The notes beneath the pieces are model-generated. The model had not been told where the DNA came from and did no database searches. It saw only the letters and a program-made list of their open reading frames with translations. From Burkholderiales bacterium (GTDB lineage: Bacteria > Pseudomonadota > Gammaproteobacteria > Burkholderiales > Usitatibacteraceae), in contig JAFMJY010000002.1 of the NCBI GenBank assembly GCA_017853245.1, forward strand, positions 1 to 53,843: DNA of 53,843 nucleotides, read 5' to 3'. Each line of letters opens with the position of its first letter. Position 1 is the first letter of the stretch. The translations under genes and the position numbers were made by a program. Shown here in pieces: positions 24,196 through 33,878 of the stretch.

Positions 24196-24225
24196 ATTCT
24201 AGCCCGGGAGGCGGCATCGGGTCAA
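24196..24225 (-). promoter_or_regulatory. Candidate sigma-70 promoter of the atp operon
   Basis: On the minus strand TTGACC (24220-24225) and TAGAAT (24196-24201) are spaced by 18 bases, between the parB stop (24246) and atpI. Each box matches consensus at 5 of 6. Transcription would begin about base 24189, giving the ATP synthase genes their own promoter apart from read-through from parAB. Confidence 0.65.
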
Positions 24226-24245
24226 AGCTGGAGGCGGCCTGCCGG

Positions 24246-25103
24246 TCAGCCGCGCAAGAGCCGCGCCGCGATGCCGTCGAGCTGCTCGAGGCTCGTGTAG
24301 TCAATCACCACGCTTCCGCGTCCGCCCTTGCGCGGCTTGAGCGCAACCGTTGCGCCCAGCGCCTCGGCGAGCGACTCCTGCAATCGACGCGCGTCGGCGT
24401 CCAGGCGGGCCCGGGTTTGCGCCGGGCGAGCGCCTGTTGGGGCGGCGGAGGCGGCCTGGACGAGACGCTCGGTCTCGCGAACGGACAGCCCCTTGGCGAC
24501 CACCTGGCTGGCAAGCTCCACCTGCTTGGCCTTGCCGAGGGCCAGAAGGGCGCGTGCATGCCCCATATCCAACTTGGCCTCTTCCAGCAAGCCGCGAACC
24601 GCGCCCGCGAGCTCGAGCAGGCGCAGGAGGTTGGTAACGGCGCTCCTTGAGCGGCCAACAGCCTTGGCCGCCTCGTCGTGGGTCAAGCCGAACTCGTCGA
24701 TCAGACGCTTGAGGCCTGCCGCCTCCTCGATCGGGCTCAGGTCCTCGCGCTGAATGTTCTCGATCAGGCCGATGCCCAGCGCCGCATCGTCGCTCACGGG
24801 CTTCACGATCGCAGGCACACGGTCGAGCCCCGCCAGGCGAGCCGCCCGCCAGCGTCGTTCACCAGCCAGGATTTCGTGGCCGCCTTTCGCAAGCGGCCGG
24901 ACGACGATCGGTTGCAGCACGCCCCGCAGCCGGATCGACTCGGCCAGCTCGGCGAGCGAGGCCTCGTCCATGCGCGTGCGCGGTTGATAGCGGCCAGGCT
25001 GCATGGCGGCAACCGACAGGCTCACCAGCTCACCCTCTGCCGAGGCATCCCCTGCGCCCAGCAGCGCATCGAGGCCCCGGCCCAGCCCGCGCGGCTTGCT
25101 CAT
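24246..25103 (-). CDS. parB: Chromosome partitioning protein ParB
   Basis: A 285-residue ParB. The start [13 protein letters not shown] is the ParA-interacting N-terminus. The CTP-binding region has [15 protein letters not shown], which includes the GERRxRA box, and [15 protein letters not shown]. The DNA-binding HTH is around [20 protein letters not shown] (about 140-160), and the C-terminal dimerisation part ends in [10 protein letters not shown]. ParB binds parS, closes as a clamp with CTP and spreads. Its start overlaps the parA stop by 4 bases (ATGA). Two parS sites lie about 3.4 kb upstream of this gene, at 28506-28551. Confidence 0.97.
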   Translation of the reverse strand: MSKPRGLGRGLDALLGAGDASAEGELVSLSVAAMQPGRYQPRTRMDEASLAELAESIRLRGVLQPIVVRPLAKGGHEILAGERRWRAARLAGLDRVPAIVKPVSDDAALGIGLIENIQREDLSPIEEAAGLKRLIDEFGLTHDEAAKAVGRSRSAVTNLLRLLELAGAVRGLLEEAKLDMGHARALLALGKAKQVELASQVVAKGLSVRETERLVQAASAAPTGARPAQTRARLDADARRLQESLAEALGATVALKPRKGGRGSVVIDYTSLEQLDGIAARLLRG

Positions 25104-25885
25104 GGCCGCGCCTCCGGCGCGGGCGCCCCTGCCCGCATGAGCAGCTCGCGGGCAAAGGCGAGGTGCGCTTGCGCGCCCTTGGACGAGGGGTCGTGCAGCA
25201 GCACGGGCTTGCCGAAGGAAGGCGCTTCGGCGATGCGGACGTTTCGCGGTATCACGGTGTCGAACACCTTGTCGCCGTAGTGGCGCTTGAGCTCCTCGGA
25301 GACTTGCACCGTCAGAGCGTTTCGGGGGTCATACATGGTGCGGATGAGCGCCTCAACCTCGATTCGTGGGTTGAGCGCCTGACGAACGCGTCGCAGCGTG
25401 CCCACCAGGTCCGAGAGGCCCTCCAGCGCGTAGTACTCGCACTGCATCGGGATGATCACCGCGTCGGCGGCGGTGAAGCCGTTGACGGTCAGCATGTTGA
25501 GCGCCGGCGGGCAGTCGATGACCACGAAGTCGTAGTCCGCGAGGGAGGGGGCCAGGGCTTCGCGCAAGCGGTATTCGCGGCGCTCGAGGCTGATCAATTC
25601 GACCTCGGCTCCGGCGAGCTCGCGGTTGGCGCCAACCACGTCGAAGCCGCCCTCGGCGCCAACCGCCGCCTCTGCGAGGGCGTGCTCTCCCAGCAGCGCA
25701 CCGTAGACAGACCGAGGTAGGCGCGACTTGTCGATCCCGCTGCCGGTGGTGGCGTTGCCCTGTGGGTCGAGGTCGAGCAGCAACACGCGCCGGCCGTAGT
25801 GGGCGAGGCTCGCGGCCAGGTTGACCGCGACGGACGTCTTGCCGACGCCGCCCTTCTGGTTGGCGATGACGTAAGTTCGGGCCAT
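25100..25885 (-). CDS. parA: Chromosome partitioning ATPase ParA (Soj)
   Basis: A 261-residue Walker-type ATPase. The deviant Walker A KGGVGKTSVAVNLAASLA starts near residue 10, followed by VLLLDLDPQGN (Walker A') and FVVIDCPPALNMLTVN (Walker B). It forms nucleoid gradients that move ParB-parS complexes. The frame is open upstream to 26407, but ATG 25885 starts right at the family N-terminus and overlaps the rsmG stop (TGATG). The upstream extension would lie inside rsmG and is rejected. Confidence 0.97.
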   Translation of the reverse strand: MARTYVIANQKGGVGKTSVAVNLAASLAHYGRRVLLLDLDPQGNATTGSGIDKSRLPRSVYGALLGEHALAEAAVGAEGGFDVVGANRELAGAEVELISLERREYRLREALAPSLADYDFVVIDCPPALNMLTVNGFTAADAVIIPMQCEYYALEGLSDLVGTLRRVRQALNPRIEVEALIRTMYDPRNALTVQVSEELKRHYGDKVFDTVIPRNVRIAEAPSFGKPVLLHDPSSKGAQAHLAFARELLMRAGAPAPEARP

Positions 25886-26511
25886 CACGCAGGGCTCATG
25901 AAGACCAGGTGTCGTTCGGCATCCACGCCGGGGACGCGCACGGCCACGACCCGGTCGACCTGGTGTGTCTTCGGAAGCCTCGCGGCCTCCTCGTGCGGGT
26001 ACAGCCCCTTCATGGCGAGCATGCTCCCGCCGGGCGCCAGCAGGTGGCCCGCGAGGGCAACGAAATCGGCGAGCTCCGCAAAGGCACGCGAGACCACGGT
26101 GGAAAAAGCCCGTCCCGGGCGCCACTGCTCGACCCGCGCGCAAACCACCTCGACGTTGGCAAGCCCAAGCTGGGCCTTGGCCTGGTCCAGGAAGGCGGCC
26201 TTCTTGTGGCTCGAGTCCAGCACCGTCACGGCAAGGTCGGGGCGGGCGAGGGCCAAGGCGAGGCCGGGAAGCCCCGCGCCGCTGCCCACATCCACCAGGC
26301 TCTCCGCAGCCCCCAGGTGTCCGAGCAGCGAAAGGCTGTCCAGCAGGTGCAACCCGACCATTTGATCGGGTTCCCGGATCGCGGTCAGGTTGTGAACGCG
26401 GTTCCACTTGTCGATTAGGTGCACGTAGTCGACCAGCTTGCTCTGGGTGCTGGCATCGAGCTCGACGCCCAGGGCGCCCAGGCCGCAGGCCAAGGCAGGT
26501 TGAAGGCTCAT
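25885..26511 (-). CDS. rsmG: 16S rRNA (guanine527-N7)-methyltransferase RsmG
   Basis: A 208-residue SAM-dependent methyltransferase (GidB). The SAM-binding motif is [15 protein letters not shown] (about 70-85), followed by [14 protein letters not shown]. The N-terminal pattern [14 protein letters not shown] is typical of RsmG. It methylates G527 of 16S rRNA; loss of the enzyme in other bacteria gives low-level streptomycin resistance. Its start overlaps mnmG by 4 bases and its stop overlaps the parA start by one. Confidence 0.96.
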   Translation of the reverse strand: MSLQPALACGLGALGVELDASTQSKLVDYVHLIDKWNRVHNLTAIREPDQMVGLHLLDSLSLLGHLGAAESLVDVGSGAGLPGLALALARPDLAVTVLDSSHKKAAFLDQAKAQLGLANVEVVCARVEQWRPGRAFSTVVSRAFAELADFVALAGHLLAPGGSMLAMKGLYPHEEAARLPKTHQVDRVVAVRVPGVDAERHLVFMSPA

Positions 26512-28433
26512 CGGCGCCCCTGCTCGGCCCGCCGGGGCTCGGCTGCGCCCGCCGGGCTGGCGGCCCCGAGGCGCTTGAGATGCACCAGCAACAAGGCGAC
26601 GTCCGCCGGCGTCACGCCTGGCATGCGCGCGGCCTGGCCAACCGTCTCCGGCCGCTGGGCGGAAAGCTTTTGTTGGGCTTCGCGGGATAGCCCACGAACG
26701 GCACCAAAATCGACCGAGGGCGGAATGGCTCGGTGCTCCTGGGTACGCCGGGAAAGAACCTCTTCCCGCTGTCTTTCGACGTAACCCGCATATTTAGCGG
26801 AGATCTCTACCTGTTCGGCGACGTTCGCTTCTTTTTTACCCGGCCCCAAGCCCTCCAGCGACATCAGTGCGCCATAGGTCACGCCCGGTCGCCGCAGCAG
26901 ATCAAAGGCCGAGCATTCCCGCTCGAGCGGCTGACCGAACACGCGCTGCTGGTCGGCAGACGGGATGCGTGCCGGCAGCGCCCAGGTGGCCCGTAACCGC
27001 GCCGTTTCTCCCTCAATCGCTTCACGCTTTTGGTTGAAGGCTTCCCAGCGCCTGTCATCGACCAACCCGAGCCGGCGCCCCACCTCGGTCAGGCGAAGGT
27101 CTGCGTTGTCCTCCCGCAGCTGCAGCCGGTACTCGGCACGGCTGGTGAACATGCGGTAGGGCTCGGTGACCCCCTGCGTCACCAGATCGTCAACCAGCAC
27201 GCCGAGGTAAGCCTCGTCGCGCCCCGGGCACCACCCCTCCTCGCCCCGCGCCAGGTGAGCTGCATTCAAGCCCGCCAGGAGGCCCTGCGCGGCCGCCTCC
27301 TCGTAGCCGGTGGTGCCGTTGATCTGGCCCGCGAAAAAGAGCCCCCCGATCACCTTGGTTTCGAGAGTGCGGCGAAGCGCCCGCGGATCGAAGTAGTCGT
27401 ACTCGATGGCGTAGCCCGGGCGGAGGATATGGGCGTTCTCGAGCCCCCGGATGGAGCGAACCAGCGCCCATTGCACGTCGAAGGGAAGGCTCGTCGAGAT
27501 GCCGTTGGGGTAAACCTCGGGGGTGTCCAGTCCCTCGGGCTCCAGGAAGATCTGATGGCTCGAGCGGTCCGCAAAGCGGTGGATCTTGTCCTCGATGGAG
27601 GGGCAGTAGCGCGGGCCCACGCCTTCGATGACTCCCGTGAACATGGGCGAGCGGTCGAGGCCGCGGCGCACGATGCCGTGGGTCCCCTCGTTCGTGTGCG
27701 TGATCCAGCAGGGCACCTGGCGCGGGTGCTGTTCGCGGGAGCCCAGGAACGAAAACACGGGCTCGGGCGAATCGCCCGGCTGGGCCTCGCATCGGGAAAA
27801 GTCGATCGTGCGGCCGTCGAGGCGCGGCGGGGTGCCGGTCTTCAGGCGTCCCACCGGCAACTTGAGCTCCCTGAGCCTCGCCGCCAGGCTCAATGACGGC
27901 GGGTCCCCCGCCCGACCTGCGCTGTAGTTTTCCAGGCCCACGTGGATCTTCCCGCCTAGGAACGTGCCCGCCGTCAACACGACCGCTGGGGCGCGGAAAG
28001 TGACGCCCATGGCTGTCACGGCCCCCGCGACCCGATCACCCTCGACCAGAAGGTCGTCGACCGATTGCTGGAAGAGCCACAAGTTCGGCTGGCTCTCCAG
28101 GCGGCGTCGGATGGAGGATCGGTAAAGCACGCGGTCGGCCTGGGCTCGCGTGGCGCGCACAGCCGGGCCCTTGCTCGCGTTGAGGGTTCGGAACTGGATC
28201 CCCGCCTCGTCGGTAGCGGCCGCCATGGCCCCGCCGAGCGCGTCGACTTCCTTGACCAGGTGTCCCTTGCCGATGCCGCCGATCGACGGATTGCACGACA
28301 TCTGACCCAGCGTCTCGATGGCATGCGTCAGCAGCAGCGTGCGTGCGCCCGAACGGGCGGCCGCCAGGGCCGCCTCGGTGCCGGCGTGGCCCCCACCGAT
28401 CACGATGACGTCAAAACGCGAAGGAAAATCCAT
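26508..28433 (-). CDS. mnmG: tRNA uridine-5-carboxymethylaminomethyl(34) synthesis enzyme MnmG
   Basis: A 641-residue FAD protein (GidA), standard length about 630. The dinucleotide-binding motif [19 protein letters not shown] starts near residue 11, and [17 protein letters not shown] plus the Cys-containing [14 protein letters not shown] segment are family hallmarks. The C-terminal helical domain binds MnmE (CDS 28565-29908). Together they install the cmnm5 group on U34 of tRNAs. It is the first gene of mnmG-rsmG-parA-parB. A TAGAAT box at 28473-28478 (minus) may be its -10, but no good -35 was found. Confidence 0.98.
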   Translation of the reverse strand: MDFPSRFDVIVIGGGHAGTEAALAAARSGARTLLLTHAIETLGQMSCNPSIGGIGKGHLVKEVDALGGAMAAATDEAGIQFRTLNASKGPAVRATRAQADRVLYRSSIRRRLESQPNLWLFQQSVDDLLVEGDRVAGAVTAMGVTFRAPAVVLTAGTFLGGKIHVGLENYSAGRAGDPPSLSLAARLRELKLPVGRLKTGTPPRLDGRTIDFSRCEAQPGDSPEPVFSFLGSREQHPRQVPCWITHTNEGTHGIVRRGLDRSPMFTGVIEGVGPRYCPSIEDKIHRFADRSSHQIFLEPEGLDTPEVYPNGISTSLPFDVQWALVRSIRGLENAHILRPGYAIEYDYFDPRALRRTLETKVIGGLFFAGQINGTTGYEEAAAQGLLAGLNAAHLARGEEGWCPGRDEAYLGVLVDDLVTQGVTEPYRMFTSRAEYRLQLREDNADLRLTEVGRRLGLVDDRRWEAFNQKREAIEGETARLRATWALPARIPSADQQRVFGQPLERECSAFDLLRRPGVTYGALMSLEGLGPGKKEANVAEQVEISAKYAGYVERQREEVLSRRTQEHRAIPPSVDFGAVRGLSREAQQKLSAQRPETVGQAARMPGVTPADVALLLVHLKRLGAASPAGAAEPRRAEQGRR

Positions 28434-28505
28434 GAAACCGCCCCGCAGGAGGCGCTGCGCAAGGGAGGCGGGATTCTACGGGAAAAGCGTTACGCCGCCG
28501 CCGGG

Positions 28506-28521
28506 TGTTCCACGTGAAACT
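28506..28521. promoter_or_regulatory. parS centromere site 1
   Basis: TGTTCCACGTGAAACT matches the bacterial parS consensus TGTTTCACGTGAAACA at 14 of 16 positions, including the palindromic CACGTGAAAC core. It lies in the mnmG-mnmE gap and is the target expected for the ParB encoded in the operon downstream of mnmG. Confidence 0.88.
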
Positions 28522-28535
28522 GTCGCGACTCCGAT

Positions 28536-28551
28536 TGCTCCACGTGAAACC
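28536..28551. promoter_or_regulatory. parS centromere site 2
   Basis: TGCTCCACGTGAAACC matches the parS consensus at 13 of 16 positions with the CACGTGAAAC core intact. It starts exactly 30 bases after site 1 in the same orientation, so both sites face nearly the same side of the helix (about three turns). Confidence 0.82.
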
Positions 28552-28564
28552 CTGTGGCGGACCC

Positions 28565-29908
28565 CTACTTGCCGATGCAAAAACGGCTGAAGATCGCCCC
28601 CAGCAAGTCATCAGCAGTCACGCGCCCCGTGATGTCGCCCAGCGCATCGTGGGCCAGCCGCAGTTCCTCACCCACCAGATCGAGCGTGATTCCGGAGTCG
28701 CAGGCAGCGGCGAGGTGGCCCTCCGCTCGTCGCAGCGCGGACAAGTGCCGCTCACGGGCCAGGAACAAGCCCTCCCCCGCGGACTGCCAGCCCGCCGACG
28801 CCAGGAGCCAGGCGCGCAGCGCGTCGATTCCGGCGCCCGTCTTGGCCGACACCCGGATGACTGTCTGCCCCCCAGCCGACGCGCACCCGGGCTCATCGCC
28901 CGACAGGTCGATCTTGTTCTCCACCCTCGCCACCGGGGCGCCACGCGGCACGCGGGAAAGAATCGCCCCCTCCTGGGGATCTCCCTCCCCGCCAGCCTCA
29001 CTCACCAGCAGCACTGCACCAGCGCGCTCAATCGCCGCCCAGGTGCGGGCGATGCCTTCGCGCTCGACCTCGTCACCCGTCTCCCGGAGCCCGGCGGTAT
29101 CGATCAAGTGGATCGGGATGCCCTCCACCAAGACCGTGGTCCGCACCACATCGCGGGTCGTTCCGGCCACCGGGGTGACTATCGCGACGTCTTCGCCGGC
29201 AAGGCGATTGAGCAGGCTCGACTTGCCGACGTTGGCGCGCCCAGCCAAGACAACCGTGAGCCCCTCGCGCAGCACGGCGCCCTGGGTCGCCTGCTCGACC
29301 AGCCTGGCCAGCGCAGTCCGCGAATCGCCGATTTGCCGATCAATTGTTTGCCGCGTGCCGGGGTCGATGTCCTCCTCGGGGAAATCGATCATGGCCTCGA
29401 CCCGCAGGCGCATCTCGCAAACTGTCGCCTCCAGCTCGTGGATCTGCGCCGAAAAGACCCCCGCCAGTGAGCGCAGCGCGCAGCGCGCCGCCTCGGCGCT
29501 CGCGGCGTCGATGAGATCCGCCACGGCCTCGGCCTGAACCAGGTCGAGCCGCCCGTTCAGAAACGCGCGGCGGGTGAACTCGCCGGGCTCGGCAAGACGC
29601 GCGCCCGCTGCCTCGCAGGCTCGGACCACTTCGTTAAGCACCCTGGGCCCGCCATGGCCCTGTAGCTCCAGCGTGTCCTCGCCGGTGTAGGAGTGGGGCC
29701 CCGGGAAGAAGAGGGCGAGGCCCTGGTCTACCGCCTCCTGGTCCGCACGCAGAAAGTTGCAAAGCGTCGCCTGGCGTGGCTCCGGGACGCGTCCCAGCAA
29801 AGCGTCCGCAATGGCAGCGGCCCGGGGTCCCGAAACCCGCACCACGCCGACGGCGCCCCGCCCGGGCGCCGAAGCGATCGCGACGATCGTGTCAGCCGCC
29901 GGCAACAC
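28565..29908 (-). CDS. mnmE: tRNA uridine-5-carboxymethylaminomethyl(34) synthesis GTPase MnmE
   Basis: A 447-residue GTPase (TrmE). The N-terminal folate-binding domain begins DTIVAIASAPGRGAVGVVRVSG. The G domain has GRANVGKSSLLN, DTAGLRET and NKID, and the chain ends in the essential CIGK. It works with MnmG on tRNA U34. No ATG precedes the conserved start; GTG 29908 is chosen because it lies just before the first strand, 5 bases after the yidC stop, and TTG 29905 is the alternative. Upstream in-frame codons would run into yidC. Confidence 0.95.
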   Translation of the reverse strand: MLPAADTIVAIASAPGRGAVGVVRVSGPRAAAIADALLGRVPEPRQATLCNFLRADQEAVDQGLALFFPGPHSYTGEDTLELQGHGGPRVLNEVVRACEAAGARLAEPGEFTRRAFLNGRLDLVQAEAVADLIDAASAEAARCALRSLAGVFSAQIHELEATVCEMRLRVEAMIDFPEEDIDPGTRQTIDRQIGDSRTALARLVEQATQGAVLREGLTVVLAGRANVGKSSLLNRLAGEDVAIVTPVAGTTRDVVRTTVLVEGIPIHLIDTAGLRETGDEVEREGIARTWAAIERAGAVLLVSEAGGEGDPQEGAILSRVPRGAPVARVENKIDLSGDEPGCASAGGQTVIRVSAKTGAGIDALRAWLLASAGWQSAGEGLFLARERHLSALRRAEGHLAAACDSGITLDLVGEELRLAHDALGDITGRVTADDLLGAIFSRFCIGK

Positions 29909-29913
29909 CGAAG

Positions 29914-31596
29914 TTAGCGCTTGCCTTTCACCTTGGCGGCAGTTTCGGCGGCGATGGTCCGATTCAGATGCCACTGCTGGGCGATCGACAGGAGGTTCTG
30001 CACCACCCAATACAGCACCAACCCCGCCGGGAAGAAGAAAAAGAAGATGCTGAAGACGATGGGCATGGCGAGCATGATGCGCGCCTGAACGGGGTCAGCC
30101 GGCTGCGGATTGAGCTTGGTCTGCACAAACATCGACACCGCGTAGACCACCGGCAGGATGTACCAGGGGTCCGGCGCCGACAGGTCGGTGATCCAACCGA
30201 CCCATGGCGCGTGCCGCAGCTCGATCGAGGCCAGCAGCACCCAGTAGAGCGCGATGAAAACAGGAATCTGCACGAGGATCGGCAGGCACCCGCCGAGCGG
30301 ATTGATCTTTTCCGTGCGGTAGAGCTCCATCATCGCCTGGTTGAGCTTCTGACGATCGTCGCCGTAGAGCTGCTTCAACTTCTCCATCTTCGGCCCCAGC
30401 ACCTTCATCTGCGCCATGGAACGGCCCGCCTTGTGATTGAGCGGATAGAAAACCAGCTTGATCAGCACGGTGAGCAGGACGATGGACCAACCCCAGTTGC
30501 CGATGAAGCCATGAATGGCCTTCAGAACCCAGAAGAGCGGCGCAGCGAGGATCGTGAGCCAGCCGTAGTCGACCACCAACTCGAGGCCTGGCGCGATTTT
30601 CTCGAGCTTGTCGGTTTCCTGCGGCCCAATGTAGAGCGGCATGGCCACGCGACGGGAGGCGCCCGGCGCAACCTCACCCACCGGCACGACGACTCCCGCC
30701 GTGTAGAGGTTGTCGCCAACACGGTTGGTGAAATATTCCCGCTCCATCTTCGCGGGCGGGATCCACGCGGACACGAAGTAGTGCTGCACGAGCGCGACCC
30801 AGCCGTCGGTGGCTTTCCTGGGGTGAGACTGCTTGCCCTTCTCGATATCGGCGAAGTCCACCTTCACGAACTTTGCCTCGCTGGTGTACACGGCCGGGCC
30901 AGTGAAGGTGGCCACCCCCGCGATCGGACTCGTTTGCGCTGCCTCCTGGCTTGGCGGGTTGCCATCACGCAGGAACTGGAAGTAGGCAAACGGGCTTATC
31001 GGCACAGCAGAGCGATTGGCCACTTCATAGCCCACATCGATCTCATAGGACCCGCGGCGGAACGTGAGCGTCTTGGTCACCTCAGCGGCGCCCGCCTGGG
31101 CTTGGAGCGTGACGACCAGGCGGTCTTGGCCCGGCGCGAGCTCAAAGCGATCGGCCGAGACCTCGTACGGCGCCTTGTGCGAGGGCAGCCCCTCCCCCAG
31201 CAATCCGCTTTGTGTGACAAAGAAGTGCTTGGCGTCCGTGCCCATAAGCGTAAGGGGCTTGGAAGGGTCGAGCGCGGAGAAGACCCGAAAGAGCGTCACC
31301 CGCCGGATGTCCCCGCCCTCCGAGTTGAGCTCGATCTCGAAAAGGTCCGTCTTGATGAGGATGGCCCGACCCGCCACCGCCGTTGCCGCCTTGGCGGGCG
31401 CCGGCGGGGGTGACAAATTCGCGCTTGGCGTCGGAATGGTAGGCGCGGTCGATCCGGGCTGGCTAACCGAGGGCTGCGCCTGGTCTCGCGCCGCTGCGGC
31501 TGGCGCTTGCGGTGCGTTGTGCTTTTGCCATGCGTCCCAGAGCAACAGCGCCGAGAACGAGAACACGACAAACGCGACGAGTCTTTGGATATCCAT
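29914..31596 (-). CDS. yidC: Membrane protein insertase YidC
   Basis: A 560-residue Gram-negative YidC. TM1 is near the start (RLVAFVVFSFSALLLWDAW), then a Pro/Ala-rich linker, a large periplasmic beta-sandwich (about 75-350) and the conserved five-helix insertase core from about GWSIVLLTVLIKLVFYPL. The conserved Arg of the hydrophilic groove falls in the KAGRSMAQMK region. It inserts proteins such as ATP synthase c and a into the inner membrane. It sits 43 bases after yidD and 5 bases before mnmE. Confidence 0.97.
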   Translation of the reverse strand: MDIQRLVAFVVFSFSALLLWDAWQKHNAPQAPAAAARDQAQPSVSQPGSTAPTIPTPSANLSPPPAPAKAATAVAGRAILIKTDLFEIELNSEGGDIRRVTLFRVFSALDPSKPLTLMGTDAKHFFVTQSGLLGEGLPSHKAPYEVSADRFELAPGQDRLVVTLQAQAGAAEVTKTLTFRRGSYEIDVGYEVANRSAVPISPFAYFQFLRDGNPPSQEAAQTSPIAGVATFTGPAVYTSEAKFVKVDFADIEKGKQSHPRKATDGWVALVQHYFVSAWIPPAKMEREYFTNRVGDNLYTAGVVVPVGEVAPGASRRVAMPLYIGPQETDKLEKIAPGLELVVDYGWLTILAAPLFWVLKAIHGFIGNWGWSIVLLTVLIKLVFYPLNHKAGRSMAQMKVLGPKMEKLKQLYGDDRQKLNQAMMELYRTEKINPLGGCLPILVQIPVFIALYWVLLASIELRHAPWVGWITDLSAPDPWYILPVVYAVSMFVQTKLNPQPADPVQARIMLAMPIVFSIFFFFFPAGLVLYWVVQNLLSIAQQWHLNRTIAAETAAKVKGKR

Positions 31597-31639
31597 CAGG
31601 AAAGCGCCCCCGGCATCAGATCAAAGCAGACACCCCGCC

Positions 31640-31852
31640 TCACGGCACGGGGTCGTAGCCACCATCCGACCAGGGATGGCACCGACACAATCGGCGCAGA
31701 GCCAGCCAACCGCCCTCGGCTGCGCCAAGGCGATCGATTGCCTCCGCCGCATACCGTGAGCAACTCGGGTGGAACCGGCATTGGCCACCCCACCACGGCG
31801 AAAGGAATAGCCGGTAGGCGCGCAGCAACCCCAGCAGCGCCGCCCGAATCAC
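31640..31852 (-). CDS. yidD: Membrane protein insertion efficiency factor YidD
   Basis: A 70-residue YidD (usual 70-85). The hallmark CRFHPSCSRYAAEAI and the later RRLCRCHPW-x-x-GGYDPVP are intact. It is a small membrane-associated helper of YidC. It starts with GTG 31852 and overlaps the rnpA stop by 4 bases, as in most bacteria with this cluster. Confidence 0.95.
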   Translation of the reverse strand: MIRAALLGLLRAYRLFLSPWWGGQCRFHPSCSRYAAEAIDRLGAAEGGWLALRRLCRCHPWSDGGYDPVP

Positions 31853-32208
31853 GATCGGCTCACCCGGGCCGCGCGATCAAGAAGCTCGCCCAGCGCCCGA
31901 GCCCACAGGAGGGGATCCGGCCGCCCCTTGATCGGACGGGCGAGCACCACCAGATCCAGCCCCAAAAGCTTGGCGGGATGGCGCCGAAAGGACTCGCGGA
32001 CGACGCGCTTCAGATAGTTGCGTACCGTGGATTTGGGCGCCACGCGCCGGCCAATCGACACGCCAAGCCGCGACACGCCGTGACTAGCGGGCGCCACAAT
32101 CAACGTGAGGTCCGCGGAGTGCAGGCGCGTGCCGGACCCAATGACGGGAGCAAACGCTTCGCGACCCCGAAAGCGGTGGCGCCGCGCAAAGCCCTCGGGG
32201 GACGCCAT
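31849..32208 (-). CDS. rnpA: Ribonuclease P protein component
   Basis: A 119-residue basic protein. The RNR-type signature is visible around VGRRVAPKSTVRNYLKRVVRESFR (here S-T-V-R-N-Y-x-K-R), and the first part RHRFRGREAF matches the substrate cleft. It is the protein partner of RNase P RNA in trimming tRNA 5' ends. It lies 20 bases downstream of rpmH. Confidence 0.95.
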   Translation of the reverse strand: MASPEGFARRHRFRGREAFAPVIGSGTRLHSADLTLIVAPASHGVSRLGVSIGRRVAPKSTVRNYLKRVVRESFRRHPAKLLGLDLVVLARPIKGRPDPLLWARALGELLDRAARVSRS

Positions 32209-32228
32209 GGAGCCGCGCCTGACCTTTC

Positions 32229-32363
32229 TCAGACAGCGACGCGCTTGCGGCCCTTGGCGCGGCGAGCGTTAATGACAGCGCGTCCCGCCGCCGTCTTCAT
32301 GCGCGAGCGAAAACCGTGGGTCTTCTTGCGGCGCGTCGTGGATGGTTGAAACGTTCTTTTCAT
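32229..32363 (-). CDS. rpmH: 50S ribosomal protein L34
   Basis: A 44-residue L34, the canonical length, beginning MKRTFQPS and containing [18 protein letters not shown] 32363 is preceded by an AGGA ribosome-binding site. The longer open frame to 32522 is not coding. A TAGAAT box at 32417-32422 on the minus strand is a plausible -10 for the rpmH-rnpA-yidD-yidC-mnmE transcript, but its -35 is poor. Confidence 0.98.
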   Translation of the reverse strand: MKRTFQPSTTRRKKTHGFRSRMKTAAGRAVINARRAKGRKRVAV

Positions 32364-32476
32364 GACTTTTCCTGGCCGCAGCGAACGCGGCCCCCGTCGA
32401 GGACGAAAAACCGCGGATTCTAGCAGATCCCTTGTGGGCGCCACCGCCCTCGCAGCGGCAGTCCGCCTGCGGAGCC

Positions 32477-32507
32477 TGTGGATAACTCGCTCCCAAGCGG
32501 CTAGAAT
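32477..32507 (+). promoter_or_regulatory. dnaA promoter overlapping a DnaA box
   Basis: TGTGGATAA (32477-32485) is a perfect DnaA box (TTATCCACA on the minus strand). TGGATA (32479-32484, 4 of 6 to -35) and TAGAAT (32502-32507, 5 of 6 to -10) are spaced by 17 bases, with the dnaA ATG 48 bases further on. The -35 lies inside the DnaA box, so DnaA would repress its own promoter. Confidence 0.6.
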
Positions 32508-32555
32508 GCTCGGCTGCGTCACCCCCCGCCCCCGCCCGCCCCCTACGCCGCGCCC

Positions 32556-33878
32556 ATGGATTCCGTTTGGCTATCTCTTGCCTCCGAGCTCAAGCGGGAT
32601 CTGCCGGAGAAGCAATACGAAACATGGATCAAGCCGCTGCGGGCCGAGCGGGTCGGTGACGAGCTTCGCCTCGTTGCCCCCAACCACCACGTTGTTCGCT
32701 GGATACGGTCCAACGTGTTGGAGCGTCTCGCCGCGGAAGCGGCAAGAGTGGCGGGGCTGCGTTTGCGCATCGAACTGGTTTCTGATGAGCGGCAAGGCCC
32801 CGGCGAAATCGTTGTGCCAGAGCCCGTGCCCGTTGCGCCGGATCGCCCGGCTCGCGAAACCCACCGCCTCAATCCCGCTTTCACCTTCGACAACTTCGTC
32901 AGCGGCAAGGCCAACCAGATCGCCCGAGCGGCTGCCATGCAGATCGCGGAGAACCCTGGCACCGCGTACAACCCGCTCTTCATTTATGGCGGCACGGGGC
33001 TTGGCAAGACACACTTGCTGCAAGCCATTGGCAGCGAGCTCTTGCGCCGAAACCCCGCCGCCCGCGTCCGCTACAGCCACGCCGAGCAATTCGTCGCCGA
33101 CGTGGTGCGGGCCTATCAACACAAAAGTTTCGACGCCCTCAAGCGCTACTACCGCTCACTCGACTTGTTCTTGATCGACGACGTGCAGTTTTTCGTGGGC
33201 AAGTCGCGCTCCCAGGAGGAGTTCTTCTACACCTTCAATGCCCTCTTCGAGGCCCACAAGCAGGTCGTCATCACCAGCGATTGCTTCCCGAGGGAAATGA
33301 CTGGCATCGAGGAGCGGCTGATCTCGCGGTTCGGCTGGGGCCTCACGGTGGCAGTGGAGCCCCCGGAGCTGGAGATGCGGGTGGCGATCCTCCTCAAGAA
33401 AGCAGAACTCGACGGCATCCATCTCGACGAGTCCATCGCCTTCTTCATCGCCAAGCACATCCGCTCGAATGTGCGCGAGCTCGAAGGCGCCCTCAAGCGA
33501 GTCATAGCCTACTCGCGCTTCAACAATACGCCCATGACCCTCGCTTCGGCACGCGATGCGCTCAAGGACCTGCTCGCAGTCCTCAATCGACAGGTCTCGA
33601 TAGAGAACATTCAGAAGACCGTCGCCGACTACTACAAAATCAAGGTGTCGGAGATGTATTCGAAGAAACGCTTTCGGTCCATCGCCCGCCCCCGGCAGGT
33701 GGCCATGGCGCTGGCCAAGGAACTCACGCAGCAGAGCTTGCCGGAGATAGGGGAATCCTTCGGTGGGCGCGACCACACCACCGTGTTGCATGCTTGCCGG
33801 AAAGTCGCGGAATTGCGCGAAGCCGACCAGGATTTCTTCCGCGACTACGCCCAGCTGCAGCAGATACTCCTGGGATGA
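32556..33878 (+). CDS. dnaA: Chromosomal replication initiator protein DnaA
   Basis: A 440-residue DnaA. Domain I (about 1-90) starts [22 protein letters not shown]; domain II is short. The AAA+ domain III from [12 protein letters not shown] carries Walker [11 protein letters not shown] (about residue 145) and Walker [11 protein letters not shown]. Domain IV ends with the box-binding HTH and the signature [15 protein letters not shown]. It melts oriC after binding DnaA boxes, which flank the gene on both sides. Confidence 0.99.
   Translation: MDSVWLSLASELKRDLPEKQYETWIKPLRAERVGDELRLVAPNHHVVRWIRSNVLERLAAEAARVAGLRLRIELVSDERQGPGEIVVPEPVPVAPDRPARETHRLNPAFTFDNFVSGKANQIARAAAMQIAENPGTAYNPLFIYGGTGLGKTHLLQAIGSELLRRNPAARVRYSHAEQFVADVVRAYQHKSFDALKRYYRSLDLFLIDDVQFFVGKSRSQEEFFYTFNALFEAHKQVVITSDCFPREMTGIEERLISRFGWGLTVAVEPPELEMRVAILLKKAELDGIHLDESIAFFIAKHIRSNVRELEGALKRVIAYSRFNNTPMTLASARDALKDLLAVLNRQVSIENIQKTVADYYKIKVSEMYSKKRFRSIARPRQVAMALAKELTQQSLPEIGESFGGRDHTTVLHACRKVAELREADQDFFRDYAQLQQILLG

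Noticed and set aside
25886-26407. N-terminal extension of ParA by 174 codons
   Set aside because: It lies wholly inside rsmG in another frame and is Pro/Arg/Gly-rich. ParA starts at 25885 just before its Walker A motif.
27939-27944. A further CACGTG within mnmG considered as a third parS
   Set aside because: The flanks (GGCC on the left, GATC on the right) do not match the parS consensus outside the hexamer.
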